From assembly GCA_009746045.1 (NCBI GenBank), contig RPFO01000256.1, positions 1,354,966 to 1,418,965 of the forward strand: a stretch of DNA of 64,000 nt, given 5' to 3'. Within the stretch, counting starts at the first letter, position 1. Every line of letters starts with the position of its first letter. Below, piece by piece: positions 34,941 to 47,512 of this stretch. The notes beneath the pieces are model-generated. The model did not search any database and was not told where the DNA came from. It worked only from the letters and a program-made list of their open reading frames with translations. Source of the DNA: Mesostigma viride (lineage: Eukaryota; Streptophyta; Mesostigmatophyceae; Mesostigmatales; Mesostigmataceae). A program made the position numbers and the translations under genes.

Positions 34941-37060
34941 GATTAATTAAGTAATTAATAGACACGTGACTGCGTCACGTGAGCATAAGTCCTCAGTGGG
35001 AGGGGAGCATGGGATGGAATGGATGGTGTAAGCTATCTAGGTCCTAGTTACAGGGGTGTGGGCACCGCGGCCCGAATCGCTATGAATGCCATACTTGGTC
35101 ACACGCGGAGCCCCCACAGGCTTGGGGGTGGTCTCCTTCATCACTACTTGCCATCTATCCTTGCGCACCATCTGCCTCCATATTACAGACAAACCAGGAG
35201 GCTGCCCGGGTGTGAGCCCGTCACGCCTAGGGCAGCACATGTCCATGCCGAGTCTATCACGAAAAGTCCACGGGTGGCGGCCCTGCCGCGCGCGGCCTGG
35301 GGCACGCCAGGTGAGGACATATCGCCCAAGCTGGGCGGGCTTGGTGCCAGCTAGTCTATCTGATGTATCGACCTGATCTGTGCGGGCCAGGTGCCCGGCT
35401 AGGCCCAGGCGCCTGTGCCTAATAATGTGGGAAACATAGGGCAAATCAGCGTACAAATCCTCATTACTAATGTGCAAACCAAAGGGGATGTTAAGGGCCT
35501 TGCGCAGCATCTTGGTGACGGCGCCGTCGAGTCGTTGCTCCAGCTCCTGTGTCAGTGTCCAGGTCTCGGCGCCGTAGGTCAGGATCGTCAGAATGACGAC
35601 CTTGAAGAGGTCACGCTTGACGATCCGGGGTAGGGCAGGGTTGCTCCACCAGCGGCGGTGGTCATGGAGGTGCGCCCGGCCACGCCATGCCGATTCGTGT
35701 CGTAATGTCGTCCTCGCAGTCAGGAAGCCAACTAGAAGCGGCCTGACTAGGAGGGTAGTTGACCTCAGTGTCGTCTAAGAGGCGGAGTGTGGGTGGGGGC
35801 CCTGCCATGCCGAGGGCCAGGTCCTAGCTCCGTTTTGGGGCTGATTTCTAGACCAACCGCCCGAGCCTCGAGCGCCAGGCAGTCCAGCCAAAGTTGGGCA
35901 GACTCCGGCTTCTCGATGAGCGTGATGTCGTCGGCATAAATGAGGTCAGCTAGTAAATTCTGCTTGTTAGTCGGCCCCCCTTCTCCAAGCTCGTTCGTGA
36001 TCGCTAGGCCAGGGGCACGGCCTGCAATGCTAGCAAAGCGAGCAAGTGCCTGGCTCATAACATAATCCACTACAATAATAAACAGGTACGGCGACAGGAC
36101 GCAACCCTGCCAGACGCCGGTCTGCAGTGGGCATGCATGGCGGGGTAATGCCGTGTTTGAGTGCGCACCGAAGTGGTCGACCCCTCATACAGCGTGCGGA
36201 TGACGGTAATCAGGGGAGTGGGGATGCGAGCGCGAGCAAGTCCTGACAGCCCATAGAGTGTCCCAGCCAGAGGACAGAATCAAAAGCCTTGATGAAGTCG
36301 ACGAAGATCAGGATGGCGGGAAACTCACCAGGTTGCAGGAGAGCGATTTCCTCGAAGAGGCGACGCGCGACGAAGATGGCTATGACGGTGTTGCGCCCAG
36401 GACGGAAGCCCACTTGACTTTCCCCAAGGTGACAGTCGAGAGCAGAACGAAGGCGGTTGAGGATCATGCGCACGAACAACTTGAGTGCGGCGCTCTGGAT
36501 GCAGACTCCTCGGTAGTTGGCGGGGTCGTCAGGGGATCCTTTGTTTTTGTACAGCATAATACGGTAGCTGTGCTGCCACTCAGGAATCGGCGGCGCGTCG
36601 GCAAGCAGGATCCGGTTGCAGACGTCAAGCAGGAACCCCGTGAGCGCCGTCAACTTAATCACCGGGGCTAGCTGGGAGCTGGTCAGGTCCAACGGTGGCG
36701 TAGAAGCGGAGTTGCTTGGCGGCGGTGCTCAGCTCGAGCTCGGTGAACGGCGGTAGCTCGTTGGGGTCGGCCAGGGGTTCCGTCAGGGCTGGGTACGTGT
36801 AGTCCTGCTCAGCGGCGGGCGGCGTGGGCGGCGCAGGGACGTCTGTAGGCGCTACTGCCAGGCGCGGCCGCCAGAGGGCCAAGCGGCGGAGGCGGCGGGG
36901 GGGCGCCGAGCAGCCGGGACTGGGAGGAATACCACTGGTCGAGCTGCTGCTGCGGTGCATGAGCCAGAGAGCGTCCGCGGCGCCGGCTGCGCGCCGCCGG
37001 CGGGCCGTTGGGCGTGACGCAGGCGGGTCCAGGCGTACTTGCCGTGCTGGTCCTTATTAA
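34941..37060 (-). pseudogene. LINE reverse transcriptase, 5'-truncated and frameshifted
   Basis: Read on the minus strand: a GPDQLPA block before the RT domain (about 36700), RT motifs NYRGVCIQSAALKLFVRMIL and SQVGFRPGRNT, FVDFIKAFDSV (36692-36210), the catalytic YADD (within 36070-35765, LIYADDITLIEK), and a C-terminal RHRRLGLAGHLAR region (35510-35037). The 3' UTR and TTAA tail end at about 34950. At least three frameshifts separate these blocks, so the copy is dead. This is a non-LTR (LINE) RT; the clade is not determined. No endonuclease domain is visible. Confidence 0.85.
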
Positions 37061-37117
37061 TTAAATAACATCTCCTAATACTGACTTGCATATGGCAGTG
37101 AGGCACGCATATAGACT

Positions 37118-37168
37118 GTGACTGCGGCCCCAGCAGGAGCACGAGTTTAATTGATTAAGTTATTAATG
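37118..37168 (+). mobile_element. 3'-terminal fragment of the ORF1-only retroelement family
   Basis: CAGGAGCACGAGTTTAATTG matches the terminal segment of the copies ending at 31.5 and 33.6 kb, followed by a degenerate TTAA tract. Confidence 0.5.
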
Positions 37169-37420
37169 AATATAGATCGAATTCTAGCTAGTGTGCACTA
37201 GCTAGCGCTTGCAAATTGTCTGCATGAGATTGAGAATGTAATGCCAGGGTACTACTGTAAACATTAAATCAGTTAATTAACTATGTGCAACATGCCCGTG
37301 CTACTAAATACATTTTGAGAAGTTCGTGCATCATATGTGCACTTGAGGCCAATCTAATCGTTCCGTGTGCACTCAATTTGCACTACATGCCAGTAACCTC
37401 ATTCTACAAATGTACATAAT
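37169..37420. other. AT-rich spacer, no gene seen
   Basis: Nothing coding or structured was recognised. Confidence 0.4.
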
Positions 37421-37955
37421 CCAGGATTAATTAATTAATTGATTAATTAATAGACACGTGACTGCGTCACGTGAGCATAAGTCCTCAGTGGGAGGGGAAC
37501 ATGGGATGGAATGGATGGTATAAGCTATCTAGGTCCTAGTTACAGGGGTGTGGGCACCGCGGCCCGAATCGCTATGAATGCCATACTTGGTCACACGCGG
37601 AGCCCCCACAGGCTTGGGGGTGGTCTCCTTCATCACTACTTGCCATCTATCCTTGCGCACCATCTGCCTCCATATTACAGACAAACCAGGAGGCTGCCCG
37701 GGTGTGAGCCCGTCACGTCTAGTGTAGCACATGTCCATGCCGAGTCTATCACGAAAAGTCCACGGGTGGCGGCCCTGCCGCGCGCGGCCGGGGGCACGCC
37801 AGGTGAGGACATATCGCCCAAGCTGGGCGGGCTTGGTGCCAGCTAGTCTATCTGATGTATCTACCTGATCTGTGCGGGCCAGGTGCCCGGCTAGGCCCAG
37901 GCGCCTGTGCCTAATAATGTGGGAAACATAGGGCAAATCAGCGTACAAATCCAAC
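37421..37955 (-). mobile_element. LINE 3' fragment
   Basis: Nearly identical to 34950-35455 (same strand), from the TTAA tail to GGATTTGTACGCTGATTTGC. It contains an open C-terminal LINE frame of about 140 residues with RHRRLGLAGHLAR. It is truncated upstream. Confidence 0.8.
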
Positions 37956-38263
37956 CCAGGATCTTCTTGCATTAAATCATGCACTTGATGCTTTTCATTC
38001 AGCAACGTTCGTTTGGCTGCACCATTATGATGGTTGCCTTTCTAATTTATAAAGTACATGCACTTGCCAACAGCTTTCTAATTAACCTATAATAGCTACA
38101 TGCAAAAGGACTGACTCAAAGTTTACTCCACACAGTCTTCCAGTTTAATTAGTGTACAGGGGGAAACTTGAAAGGCTGCCCCCCCCAAAGCATCCAGTCC
38201 ATGGCTCTGGGCACGGTGAATTCGTCAAGAAACAGTTACTGCACTGACTAAGATAACCTGTAG

Positions 38264-41200
38264 TCACTTAAATAAAGGCAGCGGCTTGGACGGCTGGGCC
38301 AGCAACCTACTTCTTGGCTTGGATTTCTTCTTATCGGAGGGCCGACGGAAGGCGATGGCGGGATCGAACGTCCCCGACGGCTTCGGAAGCACCTTCATGC
38401 ACTCATCGGTGGATCGTTGCGGCGGCGGTGACAGCGCTCGCTCCAACTTCTCATGGATGTCCTCATAACTCTGGCTTAGGGGCCCCGCCAGCGAGTTGGC
38501 CAAGCTGGCCGCCTCTTGCCTAGCCTCTTCTGCCAGCACCTGGTTCAGATGCATGGTGCCCAGGGATGACCCCTGCGTTCACGGGCCATACAGCAAGGAC
38601 ACAGGCCGCGTGATTTCCATCCAAGTTGGTTTTTCTGGGTGGGACATCGTGGCGAAAAAATAGGCAGTTCGGCCAAGGTAGCAGACACGTTTGGAGGTGG
38701 ATGGCTACACTTACAACCCCGTGTGATGCCCAATGGCCCTTCGATCAACAGTGGGTCCCTTACATGGACGCGACGGGGTATGCTGCGAGCACCAAGGTGT
38801 TCCCTGTGCTTGCCAACGAGAAGGTACCTGGTGTTACGGCCCTAGATCTTGTTCGGCTGTCCGACAGACCTTGGATTCTACCACGTCAGACATGGCTTGC
38901 TTTGTGACGCTGCATCTGCAAAATTGCCAGTGCAAGTGTACATTGGCATGGCAATCCTACATTGCACTGCCTTGCTTTCCACGTTGACACAACTAGAGAG
39001 GCACACCCTGTATGGACCCAATGTAAGGCACGGGCCCTCACCCCCCTCCCCACCCCCAACCAAGGCATGCACACATTCAGCAGCATTCCTTCTCTACATA
39101 ACAGCATTATAGCATTCATACCGCTTCCATGACCGACTGATGTACCCTCATTGCTGGAGGCAGATGCGATTTCATCATCGCTTGGCCCCCCAGCTGCTGC
39201 CAGAATCACGTAGCGGCATCGACCCAAGGTCATCGGAAAGTCGCCCAACCACTGCAGGATTCAAAACCCCATGCCCTTGTGAACAATAACAATTGCAAAT
39301 GGACATCAAACCCAAAACCCTAACCCCAACTTTGTGGCAATAAACTAAACAATAACTGCTCCATGTCATACAGCGATCGCACCCCGCCATGACAGAAACC
39401 CTAAACTAGATAACTAGATAAGACCCTCAACTAACAAAACCCTAAAACCTAAATCCTAAGGCTAAGCCCTACTCACTAAGAACGATACGGCCCTCAACCT
39501 TACGCCCGATACCTACCCCTAACCATCCATGCCCACCCCCAGCACACACCATCCTCTCACTCCCCCCCCCCCCCCCCCCGGCCTTGTCCATGGTCCTAGA
39601 CCCTGCCCTCCCTACCCTCCAACCCTCCCACCTGCACCCTCAACGCCCCGACCAGCCACGCACCTTAACCTTGTTGTATCCACCCTTGGCCTTGTCCACG
39701 TCCGTGTACGGCGACAGACGCGTCATGCTGCCATAACTACTGGGGCCCGTCGTCGGTCGCCCCCCCCCATCGGCGCCATCCCTCCCGCTACCGCCATCCT
39801 GCCTGCTTGATCCATTCCCGGCCAGCACCCCTCTTGGCAGCGTGCCCCCTAGCGCCCCCTGCTGTTGCTGCGAGTCTGCGATGTGCCGGGGCTGCGTCAG
39901 CAGGTCCACGGGCACCTCGACGTGGAACCTGGGGGCGGCTGCCAGCATGCGCGAGGACTCCTGCCGCCGCGTCATCTCCTCCTGAGGACCCAGGAGACGC
40001 CCAGGGACCCGGGGTTGCCGTTGCGGGTGGGGAGCGTGGGTGCGTGGTGATAGGTGTCAGTATTGGGATGGTGGTGGGGCCCTCAACGAGCGCAACCCTC
40101 GTTTTTGGTTTGGGGCGGCGTGAGAGGACGGGGGCGCGTGGGAACGGCCATTGCTAAGAGTGGAAGAGATCATGGATTCGCATAATGAGCTGCGATGATG
40201 GCCGTTGACCCTTGGAGTGCACTAGCATGAGTTGACAGGGGGGGCTGGCAACAAGCCGCTGTATGCCCTCTTTGAGTACAACTGCTAGCATCCCCTCCTG
40301 CAACTCCTAGCAGCACCCTAGGAGATGCCCTAGGAGATGGTGCCTAGGAGTTCTATAAGAACGGGGGATGCCAGTGTTAACAGTAAAGGCCATGATCACA
40401 GGAAAGGCATGATCACAGTAAAGGCCTGATCACGTTAGCAGTAAAGGCCATGATCACAGTAAAGGCCATGATTACGGTAGCAGTACAGGCCATGATTAGA
40501 AGGACCAGCTGCCCCATCGCAGCAGGTAAAAGGAAACTGACGGTTGCCCGCGCATCTCCAAGCGATTGCAAAGAAAAGCCAGCCAGCGCCAGCATGCGGA
40601 TATCCAAACTAGGAGGATTGACTAGAAGCTTCGCATGCTACCCCAGTCTATCCTCGTGGGGTAGGGTTGCGAAGCTCTAGGATCACCTTTGGTTCCAGAA
40701 CACACAGGAGGGTTGACCACGTTTGTTTCCAGAACTCACAGGAGGGTTGATCACGTTTGTTTCTAGAACACACCTCCAGGCGGGACCGATGGATAGACCA
40801 GCGGGTCATCGCGTTCTTCACATCGTGCTGCCACTTGGCGTCGCGCTGCTCCACCTCCTGCCACGACGCCCGCAGACGCTCCAGCTTGCCTTCTTCTTGC
40901 CTCGCCAGGCGTTGCAGCAGCGACAGCGGCTTGCCTCTGGAGTTGGCAGGCTCGCGGTCAGCTGGCAAGGGGGTGGGTGGGTGGGGGAGGCGCAGTCCAT
41001 GGCAAGCCAGCAGGTCAGGCATTTGGAAGCAAAGGCACCAGCAGGTTAGGCAAGACACCAGACACAGGCCAACGGTCAGCTAAGGAATAAACAAGGAGCG
41101 TGGATGGGTCAGGTGTCAGTAGTTGGTCACAAGGTCCTTGCCAGCAAGGTTGGTGGTCGAGGGCATGGACCTGACACAGGCGAGGTCAGACTGCACTGCT

Positions 41201-44200
41201 AGATGGGATGCTACTGGGGAGACATCGCCCCTGCATGCTAGGAAACACCCTGCATACGGCGGCTGTGCATACGACAGCTGGCATCATGCATATGGCTAGC
41301 TAGTTTTCAAGGTGAAAAAAAATATGTCACATGCTGTCCGTCAGAAGGCCGCGGAGCGCCAGTGTTTCATGAGCTGTTAAGCCTCCTTTGCCGTCTCACC
41401 TAGGGCCCTTTAACGACATCCATTAGGAGCCTATCTAGCGCACGTATGTGGCCAGGTTCCCATACGTTATCCTGACCATCACTAGGAGCCTATCTAGCGC
41501 ACATTTATGGCCAGGTTCCCATATGTTATCCTGGCCATTTCCACAAACGGTCATTACTGGTTAACATATATGGAATACGTATGCCAGCAGCACGCCCGGT
41601 TCCCCCCCCGGCCGCGCAAACTTCCTGCCCTATGTTTAGCACAGCTACACGTTCCATGCTTCGCACGGCAGCAGAGGCAACCCACCGGCTCCCCCCTGCG
41701 GCAGAGGCGGGCAGGTAACCAAGCTCTGTGTCCTATGCTAAGGTGTAACTACTACGGCAGCACATGAAGCAGCAGCGTTACCCACAAGCTCCCCCCCCCC
41801 CCGGCCGTGCAATCTTCACTTTTGATGTCGTTTTTTGAATGTGCACAGCTGCACGTTCCATGGTTAGCACAGCTGCAAAAGCAACCCACCAGCTCCCCCC
41901 CTCGTCCGCAGAGTCTCCCACACGCCGGCCTCCAACGCCTCGTCCCCCAATAGATCCATCGCGGTGTGGCACCGGGGGGGAAGCATGTCCGGGTACACCA
42001 GCTCCGATGCCTCCGCCCCCTGTGTGGGAACACCCACGGCCCAGGGGGCGGACGCCAGTGCCGTGGCGCCTCCGTCGTCCTCTCGGTCGCTTGGTTCGTC
42101 TACGTCATCCTCAGCGGCCGATTGCGCATCCCCTCTCGTCGCTCTCAATCCATCCCCGGCTGCCCTTGAGACGCTGGATTCCCCTTGCCCCCTCCCATTT
42201 CTCGAGTCCCTCGCACCCCATGCATTCCTCGCATCGCCCCTCGCGTCGTCTGACGATAATCCCACGGCTGCATCGGCCTTGATCGTTGCGGACACGGCCA
42301 AGTTCTTCGTGGAGGAACCCGATGGATCACTGCGGCCGATCGATCTCGCGGGGAACCGCTTCACGGGGGATAGAGACGAGTCCAGGGGGTTGCTCATTGG
42401 AGGGCTGGATGACCCTTCCAGTTCTCCCGGCAAGGGGAAGGAGGGGTATCGAGGAATGCAGCCCATGCTGAGGGATTCGGACAGGCCGTCGCCGCGGGCG
42501 TCAAAGGATTGCCGGGTCAGGCGCGGCGGCTTGATGGGCGGGTCAGCATCGCTGAAGACGTTTGCGAAGTTGGCACGAGAGCCGAGCGTGGCGAGCGACT
42601 GGGCGGGGGAGGGAGAGGTCAAAGGTGGGGGGAAGGGGGGCGTAAAGGGGAAGTGAGGGGGAGGGAAGGGCGTGGGTGAGGGGGAGGGAAGGGGTGGGTG
42701 AAGTGGTGGTCAAATGTATCAGTGACGGGGTGGTCACAAAGGGTGGGTGAGGGAGAGGTTAAGCGGTTGGAGCAGGAAGGCAGGAAAAAGACGAAAGCGG
42801 GGCGGAGGAGAGGAGGAGAAAAGAGGGGTGGGGGCAAGGAAAGGTTAAACGTAACCAAAAGGAAGGGAGAGGGGGAGGGGGGACGAGGCCGGGGGGGGGG
42901 AGGAGGGGGGGAACAAGAGGGATTAAGGTCTTCAAGGTTTTACGTGTAGGGCATAAAGAAAAGGTCAAGTTAGAGCTTGAATGCATGCACAAGGGCCTTG
43001 CACAGAGCCAATTACCTGATTAGCACTAACCGATCGTCCGTAAACCCGATCTGTTAGTATTAATTATAGATGCACAACAAGAAGGGGTCCCCGTCATGCC
43101 CCAGTGGAAAGGGTTGGCTGGGGGTTGGAAAGGAAAGGGCGTGGGGGGGCTGTTGGGAATATAGGGGAGGCATGGCGAGGACTGGGGCAGTCTGGAAGAA
43201 GAATATTGTAGAGGAAGGGAAGTTCTCTCTGTGTCGACATGGGGAGGCATTAAGAATGCCCGTGGGGGGTAAGCAGGTGAAGATAAGCAGGGCAGTTGGG
43301 AAGGAGAGAGCATTGCCACGAGTGGAGCCCGACAATTGTGGCGAGGAGCGTTCATGTTGATCCTTATGGGAATGCCAGCAGTGCCAGACCCAGTGGCAGT
43401 AGCGCGTCCATCTATTAGTTAATCGACACATATCAGCCAGTTCACTGTGCACACAGCCGCCTAGTCCACCGAGCGTCCAGGAAACCCTGTAAAAATGATC
43501 TGCGACAAGCCTATCACCATCCCACAACGCACTACTTTTGTTACAGTAATGGCAGTTATCATCCCATTGCGTTATCACATATACGATGGGATGATAATTG
43601 TTAACATGTTGCGTGGTATGATGCTATGGGATGGAATAGGATGGTGGGATGATAATTGTTATCATATTACGTGGTATGATGCTATGGGATGGAATAGGAT
43701 GGTGAGTAGCCAGCAGGAGTAAAGTTGCTACCCCCGCGGTGATGGTCTCCTCACGAGAAGAATGGTGTCGCCCTGTAAGGAATAGTGCGGCCGTGTGCGT
43801 GAAAGGTGGTGTGGCCCTGTGCTTGGAGAATGGTGCGGCCGCCTACGTGGCGGTGTATAGCCACTGACCTTCCTGTTTAATAGCCACCTATTTGATGGTG
43901 TACAGGCCTCACATCTTGATGTTGATAGCCATCTAGTCGATCGTTTACAGCCACATACACCTTGATGGTCGATAGCCATCTACTCGATGTTTTCTAACAA
44001 TACCTTGATCAATGGGCGGGATGATGGGCTGGTGGCCTGCGTCGATCCCCGCTCGCCGCCAATTCCGTCAATGGATAGTTCCTGGGAGATGTCTACCTGC
44101 AGGAGGGTGACAGGAGCCAGCACACACACAATGAATGTGGCAGTGCACGCAACGGCCACATAGCGCCAGGGCGCAGGACCAACCAAAGTGCTTAGTCCAG

Positions 44201-47200
44201 GTCAACAATGTCACATTATATCTACGTGCACGTGTCCAGCTTGCACAAATGAGATGACCGGTGCAGTTCTTGAGTACGGACCACATACGAGGACCGCACC
44301 ACGCCACCGCCTTCTCCACCGCACCAAGTCCACCGACGTCCCATCACATCTACCCCACCTTGTGCCTGAACTCAATCGCCCCTGCTCCTCCTCGCACGCG
44401 TATACCAGCTCTGAGCACAACCGTTTGGCTTCGGAGCCAATCAGGGATGTCACCTTCCATTTGTGGCAGCATGGTGAGCTGCATCGAAACCCATACACAT
44501 ACCCGTAGAGATATTCCCCCTTACTCTCATACATGCCCTCACGCTACTCCTGTTCTGACTCACTCACTCCAGTCTAATCTCACTATATTTCTCATTATAT
44601 TTCTCAACTATCAGCTTTTTCGCCCCCGCCTCTTCCCCGAGGACACAACTCCTGACCTCGTTCGCGCTGGGCTGGATGTTGGTGTTCGTCTATGCCGCCC
44701 CCCCCCAACACCTTCAGGAACTCACACCGAGTCAGTTAACTGCCTGCGTGATGTTGCTCTCCCCCCCCTGTTGCTCTTCTCAAAAATCACGCAGGGCAGG
44801 TTGTTAGAGTTTGAATTCTCCCACTCCCCACACCTCCCCACACTCATGGACCATCCAGGTTGCAAGTGGAATTCCCGTTGGCCCCCCGAACTATAGTAGT
44901 ATCATAATTTCTGGCGTGCGCTGGCTGTCTGATTGATATGATAATCTTGCCCACGGGCCCTCACGTTCGGCCGGTTGCTGGTGTACCACGCGTGCAGCTC
45001 GTCCATGCGCGCCGCCATCACGGGGCCCGTGCCGCCACGCACAACCTGGCCAGGGGCACCCAAGGTAGTGAGCCGGGGCGGTCGATGGCATGGGCGTGGC
45101 ACCGGATGGTACTTGTTTACATTTGTTTTATGAGCATTGAATCATAGTCTAAGTACTTTGACTAGTGCTTCCATCGCGGCCAGGGAAAACAGGGTCTCAC
45201 ACATCCACACAACTGCCGAAGAGGGCAGTCCACGAGACAGTGGTTCATGAGAGGGCCTCATCAGGTAATGAAACGGCCCAAACAAATCATCGTATGGCCT
45301 ATGTGACTCACACTAGGGCCTAAACAAATCACACTACGGCCTCAGCCATTCATAGCCGGGAGTAAAAGAAACCATAGTAGGGCCTAAACAAAACAAAACC
45401 ATTGATGTAGTTACTCACAACACCAAAGTACGCTGCTTCAACAAGGAACGTGGCATTGCTGTTTCAGCAGGGCTTGTTGTTTCAACGAGACCACAAGGGA
45501 AGCACCCTGGCGACCTTTGCAAGCTTGCGCCGATTACCACAAAGTGGGTGGTTGTGGGATGGGGCCACCTACCCTTCCCGCATCGGCATCCACCATCTTG
45601 TGGTCGCTTTCAGACGACGAAATGTCAACAACGTGAACAATGGCTCAGTGGCCATCATAAGAAACGATGGCAATGTCATGGCACGGGTACGTGATCAATA
45701 CAGTAATGCGACTGCTACAATGAATAATAATAGTAAACATTAACCATGCAAAACAAGAGTAGTAACAGTAATCATGCATCTATCTCCCTCATGCTTACGT
45801 TCTCCAGCAGCGTCTGCAGCGCCGAGTAAAACGCGCGCTCCTTGGGGATGCGGGTCGGCTGGCAGGGGAGAGCCGCACATGACCAGGGGAGGAGGCACGC
45901 AGGCGCAGGGAGGAGGAGGCACGCGGGGAAGTGGGTACCCTTTGGGGACGGGATGGGACTTAAACCATGCCAGGCCACCACACAGGGAAGTGGGTGTCCG
46001 TGAGAGGGATGGGTCTTAAACCGTACAAGCCCATCACGCAAGGAACTATATTTAGCGTGCACAAGGAACCATATTTAGCTTACGCGATGGGGAAGGAAGC
46101 CCATTCCAACCATTAAGGCAACGCGTACGTGTCATTTCTGACAATCCCGTGGTCTAGTCTAGGACACGCCTTGGCACGCACGCGCCAGGGACATGTCAAA
46201 CGGGGAAACAAGAAAATGTCACCCCAGCATGCACGCCTCAGACATCGGTGTTCCGACCACGGCACCCCCAGCATTATCACAAGCCACCCCCCTTGCGAAG
46301 CCTTGACAGCTCGCATGTGGCAGGGCCCCGGCCGAACGATCGGCACAGTGTGGCCCGGGCCATGGGCGCCACGATCAACGCCCACGTGGGCTACCACAAT
46401 CGCAACGCAGACTTCCTACCCACGGAACGGGATCGGACAAGAAAAAAATACCCATAGACAGGTGGCCCAAAATGATGGTGATGCCCCCCGCCCACCCCCC
46501 CACCCCCGACAACCCCCCCCGCCTGGAGCCCCAGATGAAAACATCAGTGTCACCAGCCTCCCGCCTCAGACTCCCCATGGGAAGCAGAAGGCATGGGCAT
46601 ACACAATGCACCGCCCATACCCACACAAAGGCTTGCGTGAACAGAACCCTCAATAAATCACGCCACAGAACCCTTGGAAATCATGCCACGACTATGAGGG
46701 CAACTCAAGAAACATTATTATTATTATTATTATTTTTTTTTAATGACTAAAATTTGTTGACCTAGTCACACTTTTATCCAGGAAACATCAGTCAAGAAAT
46801 AAATAGAGATGTCTTTCAGCCCTTCATTTTTAGATGTCTCAAGGCAGAAAGAAGATGGAAGGGATGGCTGTTAGAAAAAAGCAAGCGATGCGCGTATAAG
46901 GAAACGGTGAGGAGGCAAAAGCGTACTTTTCCTCGCCACAATTTAAATCCACTCAGCTGATGCTCTGGCATTTTTTTTGCATGGTCATTTCCAGATTCGA
47001 CAGGTTTGAAGGCAGTAAACTTTGGGCGGAGATCAGGGAGGGGGGGGGGGGGGGGGGAGGATGGGCGAGGGGAGTTGTGGGGAGGGAAAAGCGCCCGCGC
47101 ATTACTATTGCCAGAACCCATGGAACGGTATACGCAGCTTGGCCAATTAGCATGAAACCGCAGGCGTTGCATATCAGTCAGCCGCTCATTAGGGGTTGTC

Positions 47201-47512
47201 GCTATTTATAACTTATCTAAACCCGAGGCGGGGAATTCCTCCAGCCAGCATGGCAGCGATCACAATCCAACGGGGACGCGCCTTGCAGGCTAAGCGATAG
47301 CTCAATCCATTCTTGGCTAACATGGCAAAAGAAGGCTTTTTTATGCTGACCTGTGCTCTCCATCTTTCCACAGCACGCCGAAGTTCTCGGAATTTAGCAT
47401 TTGCGTTGATCTCCTTGTCATCCCACAGGGATTTGACCTGGCTTGTAGCAAAGGCGGAGGGGCCGCTGTTCCTGCGATCTCCTTTAATAGAGCCGTTCAA
47501 TCTCGCCGACAT
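38264..47512 (-). CDS. Unrecognised multi-exon coiled-coil protein
   Basis: Exons on the minus strand with GT/AG ends and matching phase: 47512-47351 (ATG start, MSARLNGSIKGD), 45858-45799, 45045-44965, 44096-44004, 42598 to about 41922, 40936-40774, 39981-39664, 39251-39146, possibly 38803-38764, and 38572-38264 (stop TGA). The product is roughly 660 residues. Exons 1-3 are helical (KFRELRRAVERWRAQ, PKERAFYSALQTLLEN). The large fifth exon is Ser/Pro-rich and probably disordered. The sixth is a clear coiled coil (LLQRLARQEEGKLERLRASW). The last encodes a helical stretch (NQVLAEEARQEAASLANSL) and a basic tail KKKSKPR. I do not recognise the family. The join from 38764 to 38572 does not keep phase, so one exon there is missing or wrong. 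It is divergent from the gene starting at 49262. Confidence 0.6.
39400..39450. repeat. Degenerate telomere-like CCCTAAA motifs
   Basis: AAACCCTAAAC, AAAACCCTAAAACCT and similar motifs cluster in an intron, but not as a perfect tandem array. Confidence 0.4.
40681..40773 (-). repeat. Tandem splice-donor repeat after the exon ending at 40774
   Basis: Reading the minus strand from the exon end, three consecutive 34-base units each begin with a donor-like GTGTGTTCT or GTGAGTTCT and continue AAACAAACGTG and CAACCCTCCT. The intron begins as an array of its own 5' splice site. Confidence 0.8.
41590..41912 (-). repeat. Duplicated exon-intron junction
   Basis: About 110 bases around the end of the fifth exon (41795-41912, with CTCCCCCCTCGTCCGCAGAG) recur in degenerate form at 41600-41715 (CTCCCCCCTGCGGCAGAGG), including GTTCCATG..TAGCACAGCT-type sequence downstream. 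Confidence 0.65.
42620..42910. repeat. G/A-rich low-complexity intron sequence
   Basis: Purine-rich, with GGTGAGGGGGAGGG-type repeats upstream (minus sense) of the 42598 acceptor. It gives a long pyrimidine tract in the pre-mRNA. Confidence 0.6.
43590..43705. repeat. About 60-bp tandem duplication
   Basis: GGGATGATAATTGTTA..CATGTTGCGTGGTATG recurs as GGGATGATAATTGTTATCAT..TACGTGGTATG, followed by the shared ATGCTATGGGATGGAATAGG. Located in an intron. Confidence 0.7.
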
